From assembly GCF_006345825.1 (NCBI RefSeq), contig NZ_VCIX01000091.1, forward strand, positions 186,001 through 250,000: DNA of 64,000 nucleotides. Direction: 5' to 3'. The notes under the pieces are model-generated. The model did not search any database and was not told the DNA's origin. It worked only from the letters and a program-made list of their open reading frames with translations. Positions 16,033-24,304 of this stretch are shown piece by piece (the first letter of the stretch is position 1; each line of letters starts with the position of its first letter). Position numbers and translations under genes: made by a program. The DNA is from Paenibacillus paridis (GTDB taxonomy: Bacteria > Bacillota > Bacilli > Paenibacillales > Paenibacillaceae).

Positions 16033-17322
16033 CTAGACCAAAGTCCAGTATAGGCTATTCCGGATGATTGAGAGTGGCTGAACCGATCTCAAAGGGGAGG
16101 ACACTCCCTCGTACATAAGATGCATCGTCATGCCCGCTGCCGCATGCACAAGATTATGGCAATGATCCATCCAAATGCCCGGATTATCGGCAACGAATGC
16201 TACCACGTAAGTTTCCCCTGGAGCCACGTCCAGTGTATCCGACCACCAAAGACTACCGCTCACCGGTTTATTGTTGCGGGACAGCACCAGCATATGATGG
16301 CCGTGCAAATGCATCGGATGATCAACTAAGCTGCGATTGACGATCGTCGTTTTCACCAGCTCGCCCTCCTTGACAACAAACATCGGCGTATTGGGAAATA
16401 CTTCGCCGTTAATCGTATCGTAAGCGGCAAAGCTTCCGTCGTAGAAAGCGAATCGTTTATCCAAAATCATCTTAAATTCCCGATCATAATGGCTGCTCAT
16501 GTTGAATGGGGCTAGTTCTGCGATAGTCCCGTAGTTAAGAGAATCAAGGGTAGTTGTGGCAGTCTGAGAAAGTATTTCTCCGCTGCCATTCTTGCTTATA
16601 AGGCCGCCAAATGAATTCCCCTTACCTGCCATCATGCTAAGATTGTCAGGCAGTCTGCTGCCTTCCATAGCCGTGATGAACGGGATGCTCACGGCTGCTG
16701 CTGCCAGCAGAACGCCCGTATGCTTAAGCCTGCGTCTCCAAGGACGGTATAGAAGCGGCGCCTTTGCTGCCAGTTGGTTGCGGTGGGTTTGAAGCATCCA
16801 TAGCAAGGAGGCAATAAACAATAGCAGCGCAGCAGGAACCGTTACAGCGAGCCAGCGAAACGGAACCGGAGGGAAAAAAGCAAAATAAAATAAGGCCATG
16901 GAGCTGAGAGCCGCTAGTTGATAGGGAACGATGAAGGCGGGGGCTGAAGCTTGTCGCCTTCTGGCTACGTCAGGGGGCGCATCCGTTTGCCCGTTCGTCC
17001 GCTGTGACAGCTTGCGCAGCCTTGGGTAGGAGCCTAGCCAGATCAGCAGGGCCGGAATAACGGCTAATGGGGTTCTGATCAGCAGCCGATCAAGCCACAG
17101 TAACGGAGAAAACGCCGCTGCGAGCATAAGGTCGGCCGCTGCCACCGCCACAGCGAGCAAGCTTAAACTGACAGACCAAAAAAGCAGCTTTCGCGTTTTG
17201 CGGTATAGCTGCTTTTCTGTCTGATTGAACACGAGCTTTGCCGCTTTGTTTGCCGCTATAAAGGAGAACAGAACAAAGAGCATAATCGCGATGAGCTCCA
17301 GATTGGATAATAAGGAATACAT
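16033..17322 (-). CDS. Membrane-anchored multicopper oxidase-type protein with one cupredoxin domain
   Basis: A 429-residue protein. Residues 1-220 hold about six membrane helices; residues ~255-410 are a C-terminal cupredoxin domain with the full ligand set of multicopper oxidase domain 3: HPMHLHGH (335-342) and HCHNLVHAAAGM (387-398), that is type 1 Cys/His/Met ligands plus type 2/3 His. Ordinary laccases also need the HxH pairs of domain 1, which are absent, so the trinuclear centre could form only between subunits. AGGAGG precedes ATG 17322. It would face outward and bind copper; oxidase activity is unproven. Confidence 0.8.
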   Translation of the reverse strand: MYSLLSNLELIAIMLFVLFSFIAANKAAKLVFNQTEKQLYRKTRKLLFWSVSLSLLAVAVAAADLMLAAAFSPLLWLDRLLIRTPLAVIPALLIWLGSYPRLRKLSQRTNGQTDAPPDVARRRQASAPAFIVPYQLAALSSMALFYFAFFPPVPFRWLAVTVPAALLLFIASLLWMLQTHRNQLAAKAPLLYRPWRRRLKHTGVLLAAAAVSIPFITAMEGSRLPDNLSMMAGKGNSFGGLISKNGSGEILSQTATTTLDSLNYGTIAELAPFNMSSHYDREFKMILDKRFAFYDGSFAAYDTINGEVFPNTPMFVVKEGELVKTTIVNRSLVDHPMHLHGHHMLVLSRNNKPVSGSLWWSDTLDVAPGETYVVAFVADNPGIWMDHCHNLVHAAAGMTMHLMYEGVSSPLRSVQPLSIIRNSLYWTLV

Positions 17323-17474
17323 AGGTAGAGCCTCCTGATCGAATCGTAATACTTACCTGCTTTTATTGAAGAATAAGAAACCGTTTACTAGTCGTTATTC
17401 ATCTTATCTAGTTCGGCAGCCATACAAAACCGCCGTAAGTCGGAACGGTTTACTGGACCTCTGACGGGGCAACG

Positions 17475-17504
17475 GCTCGAATCAGCTCGAACGGGCTCGA
17501 ACGT
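17475..17504. repeat. Three direct repeats of GCTCGAA at 10-bp spacing
   Basis: GCTCGAATCA, GCTCGAACGG and GCTCGAACGT are placed head to tail with a period of exactly 10 bp in the divergent region between the copper protein and the acidic miniprotein. Confidence 0.6.
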
Positions 17505-17562
17505 TACAAAAAGCGGAAATAGTTCTTATGAAACGACAATTTACACCTCTTGTATAGTTCTA

Positions 17563-17576
17563 TGAAAGCGCTACAA
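17563..17576 (+). promoter_or_regulatory. cre-like sequence upstream of the acidic miniprotein
   Basis: TGAAAGCGCTACAA lies just after a possible -10 box TATAGT (17553-17558). It shares the 11-mer AAGCGCTACAA with the site in front of the sugar-binding protein gene at 61225. It matches the CcpA consensus only in part. Confidence 0.35.
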
Positions 17577-17607
17577 TTAAGGTATTAAGAGGCAGGAGGT
17601 GAATAAT

Positions 17608-17826
17608 ATGAGCCAAGAAGAAGAAGTAGTTCAAGAAGGCGCGGAGGTGTCCGCAGAACTGATTTCGGAAGAGGCTCCAGCGGAAGAAGCAGTAGAAGCT
17701 GTGGAGGCTGAATCGGAAGAAGAAGTGGAAGAAGCGGCTGCTGCGGTTGAGGAAGAAGCTGCTGAGGAAGAGGAAGAAGAGGCGGCTGAGGAAGAAGCTG
17801 CTGAAGAAGAGTCTGAAGAGCAATAA
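17608..17826 (+). CDS. Extremely acidic low-complexity miniprotein
   Basis: A 72-residue protein made almost only of Glu, Ala, Val and Ser, with no Lys, Arg or His and several runs such as EEEEEEAAEEEAAEEESEEQ at the C-terminus. The start is ATG 17608, eight bases after AGGAGG; the GTG at 17599 lies inside the ribosome site. It has its own promoter region and a compound terminator, so it is a real single-gene unit. It is probably unstructured or a single charged helix; function unknown. Confidence 0.75.
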   Translation: MSQEEEVVQEGAEVSAELISEEAPAEEAVEAVEAESEEEVEEAAAAVEEEAAEEEEEEAAEEEAAEEESEEQ

Positions 17827-17856
17827 TGATATCTATCATTTTAAATTATAAAGAGG

Positions 17857-17904
17857 AAGACTGTGCCAAAGCTGTTTCGACAGCGGGGGTGTAGTCTTTT
17901 TTTT
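17857..17904 (+). terminator. Compound intrinsic terminator
   Basis: Outer stem AAGACT/AGTCTT encloses an inner hairpin GCTGT-TTCG-ACAGC and is followed by a T-run. Confidence 0.8.
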
Positions 17905-18060
17905 ACGTTATAGCAATATGGATTGCCGAGTCGTTTCGCCATAACTTGCGGCATTCCCTAAATATTTATGCTATATATGTTCAACAAATGAGGTTAGACG
18001 CAATGAGATTCTGGAAGAAGAATTCCATACGGATACACTGTCGGTTTAAGATAGCCTAAA
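17905..18060. other. Intergenic, nothing recognised
   Basis: AT-rich sequence between the miniprotein terminator and the 123-bp repeat array. No ORF with a ribosome site, RNA motif or repeat was recognised. Confidence 0.5.
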
Positions 18061-18352
18061 GCTCAGAGGCTCCAAATGGACTGAATGTGGCTGGGCTATG
18101 AAAAAATAGAGCTAATTTTTAGATCTAATCGGGCTTAAATAGCCGAAGTCGCTGAAATAGGTCTGAAAAATAGATCTAATTTAGCCCAGAGGCCCCAAAT
18201 GAACCGGAAATGGCTGGGTTATGGAGAAATAGATCTATTTTTTAGATCTAATCTGACGTAAATAGCCGATGTAGCTGAAATAGGTCTAAAAAGTAGATCT
18301 AAGCTTGTTTAGAGGCTTCAAATGGGCTGGATGGGATTGGGTTTTGAAATGG
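18061..18352. repeat. 123-bp imperfect tandem repeat, 2.4 copies
   Basis: Units start at 18061, 18184 and 18307, giving an exact 123-bp period. Landmarks repeated in each unit are CAGAGGC or TAGAGGC, CCAAATG or TCAAATG, GGCTGGG, TTTTTAGATCTAATC, AAATAGCCGA, GCTGAAATAGGTCT and TAGATCTAA. No coding potential is evident. Confidence 0.88.
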
Positions 18353-18534
18353 CTTTTTTCGATATAAAAAGCAAAGCAAAAGGGTGGAAAAACCGCTAAC
18401 TGGCAAGGTATGCGTTTACATTTGAATTGGCAGTATTTTATTCGCGTAAAATCATAAATCTATCGTGCAATAGCTATTTTTATATGCTACGATACCTTGT
18501 GCTTTGCTTTTTATTTTTAGAAGAAGGTGACAAC

Positions 18535-19938
18535 ATGAGTGCGGCAGCAGTGGGTAGCGGACAAGGCCAGCAGGATCCGAAAGGCATCAATTTGTTTTTT
18601 CTGACATGGCCTATATTTTTGGAAATCTTTTTGTTTATGCTTATGGGTATTGCAGACACGCTAATGCTGAGTGCGATTTCGGATAACGCCGTTTCCGGAG
18701 TCGGGGCATCTAATCAATATTTGCACATCGCTATCCTATTATTAGAAGTAATCGGCAACGGGGCTTCCATTGTGGTTGCGCAATATATCGGCTCGCGGAA
18801 GTTTATCGAGGCTGCAAAAATATCCGCGCTGGCGGTAACGCTCAATTTGGCAGTGGGACTGCTAATCAGCCTGACCTTCGTTTTGTTTGGCGGTCACTTG
18901 CTGCAGACGTTGAATTTGCAGGGCGAGATTCTGGATCATGCCAAAAGCTATTTATCGATTGTGGGCGGAATGATCTTCCTGCAGGCGATTATTAACTCAA
19001 TAGCGGCTATTATTCGGGTACACGGATTTACCAAAGAAGCCATGTACGTATCGCTTGGCATGAATATTGTGCATATTATAGGAAACTATTTGCTTATTTT
19101 CGGCAATTTCGGTTTTCCCGAGATGGGCGTGCAAGGCGCAGCGCTTTCTTCGGTTATCAGTCGGGCGCTAGCGCTTGTCGTCTTCTTCTGGATGCTGTAT
19201 CGGATTATGTCGGTAAGGGTGGAGCTTCATTATTATTTCACTTTATCGAAGGAGTATGTCTCCAAAATTTTGAAAATCGGCATTCCGTCTGCACTGGAGC
19301 AGGTAATGTACCAGACCTGCCAAATCGTATTTCTTTATTACGCGACTTATCTTGGGGCAGCTTCGCTGGCAGCCAAGAACTATGCAAACAATATTTCGAT
19401 GTTCACCTATTTGTTTGCCTTTGCGATCGGAATGGGAACATCGATCATCGTCGGGAGGCTGGTTGGCGCAGGAGAGCCAACGTCGGCCTATCACCGGGTT
19501 TGGAAAAGCGTGCGCTGGGCAAGCGGCGTGACCTTGTTCGCCGTGCTGCTCGTCATCGCTTTCCGTGAGCCGCTTATGCGCATGTTCACGGACGACGAGG
19601 AAATTATCCGGTTGGGCGTTAGCGTATTGCTGCTCAGCATCGTACTGGAGACCGGACGGACGATTAATATCGTACTCGTTAACTCGCTGCGTGCGAGCGG
19701 TGATGCCAAATACCCGCTGTGGGTCGGGATGTTCTCGATGGTTGCGATGAGTTTGCCGCTCGGATATTTCTTTGTATTCAAGCTGGAGATGGGCTTAGCT
19801 GGCATTTGGCTTGCCATCGCGGCGGATGAATGGCTTCGTGCGTTCATTATGTTTTTCCGCTGGCGCAGCAGAGCATGGGAGAAGCATGCGCTGGTCAAGC
19901 GCGAGCAAAAGGAATCGTCTGCTGTTCTACACGGATAA
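18535..19938 (+). CDS. MATE family multidrug/Na+ efflux transporter
   Basis: A 467-residue protein with twelve membrane helices in two related halves, of the NorM/DinF-type MATE family. The first helix contains FFLTWPIFLEIFLFMLMGIADTL split by the usual Pro, and GNGASIVVAQYIG and GMGTSIIVGRLVGAGEP are the paired MATE motifs of the two halves. It would export cationic compounds with Na+ or H+ coupling. The frame opens at 18427, but ATG 18535 follows AGAAGGTGA and gives the normal length. The gene is monocistronic, ending at a strong terminator. Confidence 0.9.
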   Translation: MSAAAVGSGQGQQDPKGINLFFLTWPIFLEIFLFMLMGIADTLMLSAISDNAVSGVGASNQYLHIAILLLEVIGNGASIVVAQYIGSRKFIEAAKISALAVTLNLAVGLLISLTFVLFGGHLLQTLNLQGEILDHAKSYLSIVGGMIFLQAIINSIAAIIRVHGFTKEAMYVSLGMNIVHIIGNYLLIFGNFGFPEMGVQGAALSSVISRALALVVFFWMLYRIMSVRVELHYYFTLSKEYVSKILKIGIPSALEQVMYQTCQIVFLYYATYLGAASLAAKNYANNISMFTYLFAFAIGMGTSIIVGRLVGAGEPTSAYHRVWKSVRWASGVTLFAVLLVIAFREPLMRMFTDDEEIIRLGVSVLLLSIVLETGRTINIVLVNSLRASGDAKYPLWVGMFSMVAMSLPLGYFFVFKLEMGLAGIWLAIAADEWLRAFIMFFRWRSRAWEKHALVKREQKESSAVLHG

Positions 19939-19961
19939 ATAAGAGCTGAAGCATAAGGAGC

Positions 19962-20008
19962 AAGGGTGTCGGAGAAGGGATTATAACCTTCTCTGGCACC
20001 CTTTTTTT
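19962..20008 (+). terminator. Intrinsic terminator of the MATE gene
   Basis: A 17-bp stem starting AAGGGTGTC and closing with GGCACCCTT, 8-nt loop, then seven or more T residues. Confidence 0.9.
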
Positions 20009-20100
20009 ATATAACGGTACTTAAAAATAGGCAGATAAGCTGTTGCTGTTAGGAGAGAGGCCGTTTCGCTGGGTATCGATAGAAAAATTTAAAAATATAA

Positions 20101-20129
20101 TTGACAAATTTGTGTCTAAGCCATAAAAT
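20101..20129 (+). promoter_or_regulatory. Sigma-A promoter of the yceI gene
   Basis: TTGACA (20101-20106), 17-bp spacer, TAAAAT (20124-20129). AAGTAAGTAAAT at 20165-20176 downstream is shared with the pirin gene leader and may be an operator half-site. Confidence 0.65.
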
Positions 20130-20209
20130 ACAATTATACAAAATAAAAGTTAGTACATTATAAAAAGTAAGTAAATTATTATTTATGTAAACTTAGGAGG
20201 AAATTTAAA

Positions 20210-20743
20210 ATGGCAAAATCACAATGGACGGTTGATTCTACACACAGCAGCATTGATTTTTCAGTAAAGCATATGATGATCGCAAAGGTAAAAGGCTCGT
20301 TCCACGCTTTTGAAGCGAATATTGTGGCAGACGCGCATGATCTTACTTCCGCAGACATTCAGGTGACGATTGATCTAAGCAGCGTAGACACACGCAACAA
20401 GGATCGTGACGCGCATCTTCGCAATGCAGACTTTTTTGATATCGAGAAGCATCCTTCGCTCGTCTTCACTTCGACTGCGATTACGAAAACCGATGATGGA
20501 GAGTATTCTGTCGTTGGTGATGTTAGCTTGCATGGCGTGACGCGTTCCGAGAAATTCAACGTTAGCTTCGAAGGCGCGGGCAAAGATCCTTGGGGCAATG
20601 ATAAAGTAGGCTTCAGTGCTACGGGCAGCCTGAAACGCAGCGATTACGGTTTAACTTATAATGCGGCTCTGGAGACAGGCGGCGTCCTGATTGGCGATGA
20701 AGTGAAAATATCGATTGATATTGAAGCGATTCAGCAAGGCTAA
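20210..20743 (+). CDS. YceI family protein
   Basis: A 177-residue lipocalin-like YceI protein. The N-terminal WTVDSTHSSIDFSVKHMMIAKVKG, the central DAHLRNADFFDIEKHP and the C-terminal RSDYGLTYNAALETGGVLIG blocks are the family signature. Family members bind long isoprenoids in a barrel. Unlike E. coli YceI, there is no signal peptide, so it is cytoplasmic. It has its own promoter, an AGGAGG site and a terminator. Confidence 0.95.
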   Translation: MAKSQWTVDSTHSSIDFSVKHMMIAKVKGSFHAFEANIVADAHDLTSADIQVTIDLSSVDTRNKDRDAHLRNADFFDIEKHPSLVFTSTAITKTDDGEYSVVGDVSLHGVTRSEKFNVSFEGAGKDPWGNDKVGFSATGSLKRSDYGLTYNAALETGGVLIGDEVKISIDIEAIQQG

Positions 20744-20762
20744 TCAAAATAGCTAAAATGAT

Positions 20763-20801
20763 AAAACAGCTTGTCGGATAGCATTCCGGCAGGCTGTTTT
20801 T
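20763..20801 (+). terminator. Intrinsic terminator of the yceI gene
   Basis: AAAACAGC ... GCTGTTTT stem with an inner CGGA/TCCG pairing and a T-run. Confidence 0.8.
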
Positions 20802-20990
20802 GTTCAGATCTATGGCTTTATAGGGTTCACGAGATAAAGTTTATGAGAGAAACGGCTTCCCCTCCTCTTGCAGAGGACTGCGATGTCGTTTCTTCTTAGT
20901 TTAGGGAGGCATCTGCTCCCGTTTATGCTTGCTGTTATGCGCTTACAGAGTTACGATAAGGAAAGGACAGCTAGTAAGGAGACATGCGTA

Positions 20991-22988
20991 ATGGCAGCTA
21001 ACGCAACACAACATATACGAAATATCGGTATTTTTGCCCATGTCGATGCGGGGAAAACAACAACAACTGAACAGATTCTTTATCGCAGCGGTCGAATTCG
21101 GTCGCTTGGCAGTGTAGATGCCGGCACGGCGCAAACGGATTTTCTCGAGGTTGAGCGCTCCAGAGGCATATCCGTGCGAGCGGCTGCAACGCGCTTCTCC
21201 TGGCAGGGCATGACCATTAATCTGGTCGATACGCCCGGGCATGTCGATTTTCTATCCGAGGTTGAACGTTCTTTGCGGGTGATGGACGGAGCGGTGCTCA
21301 TTCTTTCGGCGGTGGAAGGCGTGCAGGCGCAGACGGAAGTCATTTGGCATGCTTTGCGGGAGCGGAACATTCCAACGCTGATTTACGTGAATAAGCTGGA
21401 CCGAATCGGTGCAGATCCCATGGGAACGTTGAAGCAAATCAGACGGTTGCTGTCGCCGTTGGCAGCCCCCATTCAGGCTCCGTGTGGAGTAGAGGATACC
21501 TTTGCTGGCATAAGCAGCGTATTGAGAGCGGGTAGTGAACCGGAAGAAACAAAAGGGTATTTGCAGCTGCTCGAAGAAACGGTGGCCGAGCAAGAAGAGG
21601 CGCTGCTGAATTACTACTTGGAGCACGGTACGCTGCCGATGGAGGAATTGACGGATAGGCTGCCAGCCCTTACGCAAAGCGGAGCGATTTTCCCTGTTCT
21701 ATTCGGTGCTTCGGGGCGTGGCATCGGAATAGAGTCGCTCATGGAAGCCATGGTTACGCTGCTGCCGGCACCAACCGCGGTAATGGACGGGCCTGTATCG
21801 GGCGTCGTATTCCGTATAGAACGGGACTCGGCGATGGGGCGGATCGCCTATGTCCGCTTATATAGCGGTGTGATTCGCAACCGCGATTCGGTATTTAACG
21901 AAACACAGCAAATCGAAGAGAAAATTACGCAAATTCGCAAAATTGACGGTCAGAAGGCGGAGGATGTCGGGCTACTGGAGGCGGGGGATATTGCTGCCGT
22001 CTGCGGCTGGAACCAAGCGCGTATCGGCGATATTATCGGTTGCTCGGATCATGTTCCGGGCGAGACAAGACTGGCTGTACCGCTTCTGACGGTGCAAGTG
22101 CGCTGGAGCAGCGAAGCCGATTATCCGGCTGTCGTAGCCGCACTGCAAGAGCTGGCGGATGAAGATCCGCTGCTTGATCTGCAATGGCTGCAGGAGCAGC
22201 GCGAACTGCATCTGAAAGTCATGGGACCGATTCAGATTGAGGTGCTCACTCATCTGCTGAATCACCGCTATGGGCTGAAGGCGGAATTCGGCCAGCCTTC
22301 CGTTATATATAAAGAAACGCCTGCTCAAACGGGCGAGGGCTTCATTGCTTATACAATGCCGAAGCCCTGCTGGGCGATTCTTCGCTTTCTCATTGAGCCA
22401 GGCGAACGCGGAAGCGGGCTCACCTATAGCGCAGCCGTACGCTCGGAACGCCTGCTTGACCGTTACCAGAACGAGGTGGCTAGAAGCGTTCCGGAAGCGC
22501 TGCAGCAAGGGCTTTTTGGCTGGGAAGTCACGGATCTGAAGGTGACGCTGATCGAGGGCGAGCATCATGTGTGGCATACTCATCCGCTCGACTTCGCACT
22601 GGCTACGCCGATGGGAATTATGGATGGCTTGTCCCATACAGGGGTAAAGCTGCTGGAGCCGATGCTGTCCTTCCGCCTTTCCGTTCCGGAAGAAAACGGA
22701 GGCAAGCTTATGAATGAGTTGATCCTCATGAGGGGGGAATTCGACACCCCGGTCGTCAGACAGGAGAGAATGGAGATCGAAGGGAAGCTGCCTGTCGCCA
22801 CCTCTCTTGATTTTCCAGCGCGTTTCGGATCGCTCACCAAGGGGCGTGGTGTCTTGGCTACATTTTTCGCGGGGTATCAGGAATGCCCGCCGGACGTATC
22901 TGCGGAACGGGTGCGCCGCGGCGTCAATCCGCTGGATCAATCCAAATATATTTTAGCCTTCCGAAATGCGCTTGCCGGCTCGAAATGA
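20991..22988 (+). CDS. Tet(M)-like ribosomal protection-type translational GTPase
   Basis: A 665-residue EF-G relative of the Tet(M)/Tet(O)/Otr(A) group. G motifs are intact: AHVDAGKTT (G1), DTPGH (G3), NKLD (G4). Domains II, III, IV and V follow in order (QGLFGWEVTDLKVT in IV, ELLEPMLSFR equivalent in V). ATG 20991, after AAGGAG, gives the family length; the frame extends to 20868. The tip of domain IV that in Tet(M) reads YYSPVSTPADF is HHVWHTHPLDF here, so tetracycline release cannot be assumed; a housekeeping or other antibiotic-protection role is possible. Confidence 0.85.
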   Translation: MAANATQHIRNIGIFAHVDAGKTTTTEQILYRSGRIRSLGSVDAGTAQTDFLEVERSRGISVRAAATRFSWQGMTINLVDTPGHVDFLSEVERSLRVMDGAVLILSAVEGVQAQTEVIWHALRERNIPTLIYVNKLDRIGADPMGTLKQIRRLLSPLAAPIQAPCGVEDTFAGISSVLRAGSEPEETKGYLQLLEETVAEQEEALLNYYLEHGTLPMEELTDRLPALTQSGAIFPVLFGASGRGIGIESLMEAMVTLLPAPTAVMDGPVSGVVFRIERDSAMGRIAYVRLYSGVIRNRDSVFNETQQIEEKITQIRKIDGQKAEDVGLLEAGDIAAVCGWNQARIGDIIGCSDHVPGETRLAVPLLTVQVRWSSEADYPAVVAALQELADEDPLLDLQWLQEQRELHLKVMGPIQIEVLTHLLNHRYGLKAEFGQPSVIYKETPAQTGEGFIAYTMPKPCWAILRFLIEPGERGSGLTYSAAVRSERLLDRYQNEVARSVPEALQQGLFGWEVTDLKVTLIEGEHHVWHTHPLDFALATPMGIMDGLSHTGVKLLEPMLSFRLSVPEENGGKLMNELILMRGEFDTPVVRQERMEIEGKLPVATSLDFPARFGSLTKGRGVLATFFAGYQECPPDVSAERVRRGVNPLDQSKYILAFRNALAGSK

Positions 22989-23124
22989 CGGGTTCGTCAT
23001 TTATTTGCAAAATTCTACGCGTCTTACCTGCTGCAACCATTATTTGGCGTATACCGTCTAGACTAGGAATGTGTATACTTGGGAGCTTAGAGTGGTCTGG
23101 ACTTTACCCTTCAAGGAGTAGAAT

Positions 23125-23256
23125 ATGAATAAAGTAACAAAAGTTATTTTGTGGACGGTCGTTATCGTTGTGGTCACGGCGTTTGTACTGCTTTGTTTAT
23201 TTGGCATTATCTTTTTCTCGGGCGTTTGGTTTCGGGATGTTTTTATGCAGAAATAA
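23125..23256 (+). CDS. 43-residue single-helix membrane miniprotein
   Basis: A short ORF with AAGGAG six bases before its ATG. It reads MNKVTKVILWTVVIVVV and continues as a hydrophobic helix through GIIFFSG, ending VFMQK. The charge pattern predicts a single membrane span. A strong terminator follows 27 nt after the stop. The Tet(M)-like gene ends 136 nt upstream. Function unknown. Confidence 0.65.
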   Translation: MNKVTKVILWTVVIVVVTAFVLLCLFGIIFFSGVWFRDVFMQK

Positions 23257-23283
23257 GGATGAAGGCCTCGGCCTCATGGATAC

Positions 23284-23331
23284 AAAAAACCATTTCAGCG
23301 CGCGTGTTTAGCATGCTGAAATGGTTTTTTT
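23284..23331. terminator. Bidirectional intrinsic terminator
   Basis: Stem AACCATTTCAGC/GCTGAAATGGTT with T-runs on both strands; shared by the miniprotein and the convergent reductase gene. Confidence 0.9.
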
Positions 23332-23339
23332 AATGCTAG

Positions 23340-23894
23340 CTATTCATTTGCTCTTACAGAAGCCGCAAGGGCTAAGAAGGATATAGTCGCGCGATGAATA
23401 CGGTCGATAATAGGCTGCCCGCCGTTTTCGTACTCCGTTAAGCCATGGGCAAGCTCATTGCGCTGCGCACCGCCTACGGAAACCCACTCAGGTGCGTTAA
23501 CCCCATGAAGGTTGCGAACGATTGCCTGAAGCTGCAGCAGCGAGCTGGTGCCGACGGCTCCGCCTGAGGAGCACATGGAGAGCACGGCTTTTCCGCGGAA
23601 ATGATCCTGGCCCAGATAATCCAGAGCATTCTTGAGCACGCCGGATACGCTTCCGTGATATTCCGGCGTGGCGAGCACGATGCCGTCCGCCTTCAGCATG
23701 CTTTGTTGAAGCTGTTGCACAGCGGCATGGTCGTGATCGATCCCATCAGGTGAATAGAATGGAAGCGGATGTTCAAATAAATCATGCAGCATGACGGTGT
23801 GCCCCTTCTGAGTAATAAGCTGGCCTACAATAGCAGCAAGCTGTGTGCTGGTAGCGGCATGCCGGTTGCTTCCGGTTAGGATTGCGATGTTCAT
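23340..23894 (-). CDS. NAD(P)H-dependent FMN reductase
   Basis: A 184-residue flavodoxin-like reductase. GSNRHAATSTQLA binds the FMN phosphate, ATPEYHGSVSGVLKNALDYLG and SSGGAVGTSSLLQLQ are the characteristic blocks of the NADPH-dependent FMN reductase family (SsuE/YieF/azoreductase group). It likely reduces quinones or free flavin. ATG 23894 has AGGAAAA upstream and starts directly at the first strand; the longer frame to 23912 adds only MKGKLP. The gene is divergent from the serS leader. Confidence 0.9.
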   Translation of the reverse strand: MNIAILTGSNRHAATSTQLAAIVGQLITQKGHTVMLHDLFEHPLPFYSPDGIDHDHAAVQQLQQSMLKADGIVLATPEYHGSVSGVLKNALDYLGQDHFRGKAVLSMCSSGGAVGTSSLLQLQAIVRNLHGVNAPEWVSVGGAQRNELAHGLTEYENGGQPIIDRIHRATISFLALAASVRANE

Positions 23895-24031
23895 GGGTAA
23901 TTTTCCTTTCATCCATTGATTTCATTGTCTCTATTTTACCATTCTCTTCTGTTGATAGCGTCAGCAATCGGACTGAATTTAAATATTTGGACGGGCTTCT
24001 TGGATTATATATCCTTTTGGATATAGCAAGC

Positions 24032-24061
24032 TTGTGCTTTTGGCATAAACTATGGTATAGT
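24032..24061 (+). promoter_or_regulatory. Promoter of the T-box serS transcript
   Basis: TTGTGC (24032-24037), 18-bp spacer, TATAGT (24056-24061); the transcript would begin near 24068. Confidence 0.65.
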
Positions 24062-24067
24062 ACAACA

Positions 24068-24276
24068 AAATTAATTATCGGATCACGCCAGTGAAGAGAA
24101 TCCAACTCGGAGGCGTTCTCGTCAAGGGGAGGCAGCAACCTCCCCCTAAGTTTACCGGGCCCGCCCGTTACAGCGGAACAAAGAGGATCGGACAGTGCGT
24201 CTGTTCGGTCAATTTGGGTGGCACCGCGAGTACAAAAAACGCTCCTCGTCCCATAGGGATGAGGGCGTTTTTTGTG
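24068..24276 (+). promoter_or_regulatory. T-box leader of serS
   Basis: The conserved T-box AATTTGGGTGGCACCGCG is at 24211-24228 and is followed by a terminator whose stem begins AAAAAACGC (24234) and closes with GCGTTTTTT (to about 24273). The Stem I region contains GAATCCAAC near 24100; TCC is a serine codon and is the best specifier candidate (inference). Uncharged tRNA-Ser would stabilise the antiterminator and allow serS transcription. Confidence 0.93.
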
Positions 24277-24304
24277 TTTTTCTAACGAAAAGGAGCGCGG
24301 TATC

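Noticed and set aside
17560-17839. Leu/Phe-rich minus-strand ORFs opposite the acidic miniprotein
   Set aside because: They are the complement of GAA/GAG/GCT repeats; the plus-strand frame has the ribosome site and terminator.
21972-22940. 322-codon minus-strand ORF
   Set aside because: Antisense to the Tet(M)-like gene, with shadow-type composition and no ribosome site; caused by codon bias of the real frame.
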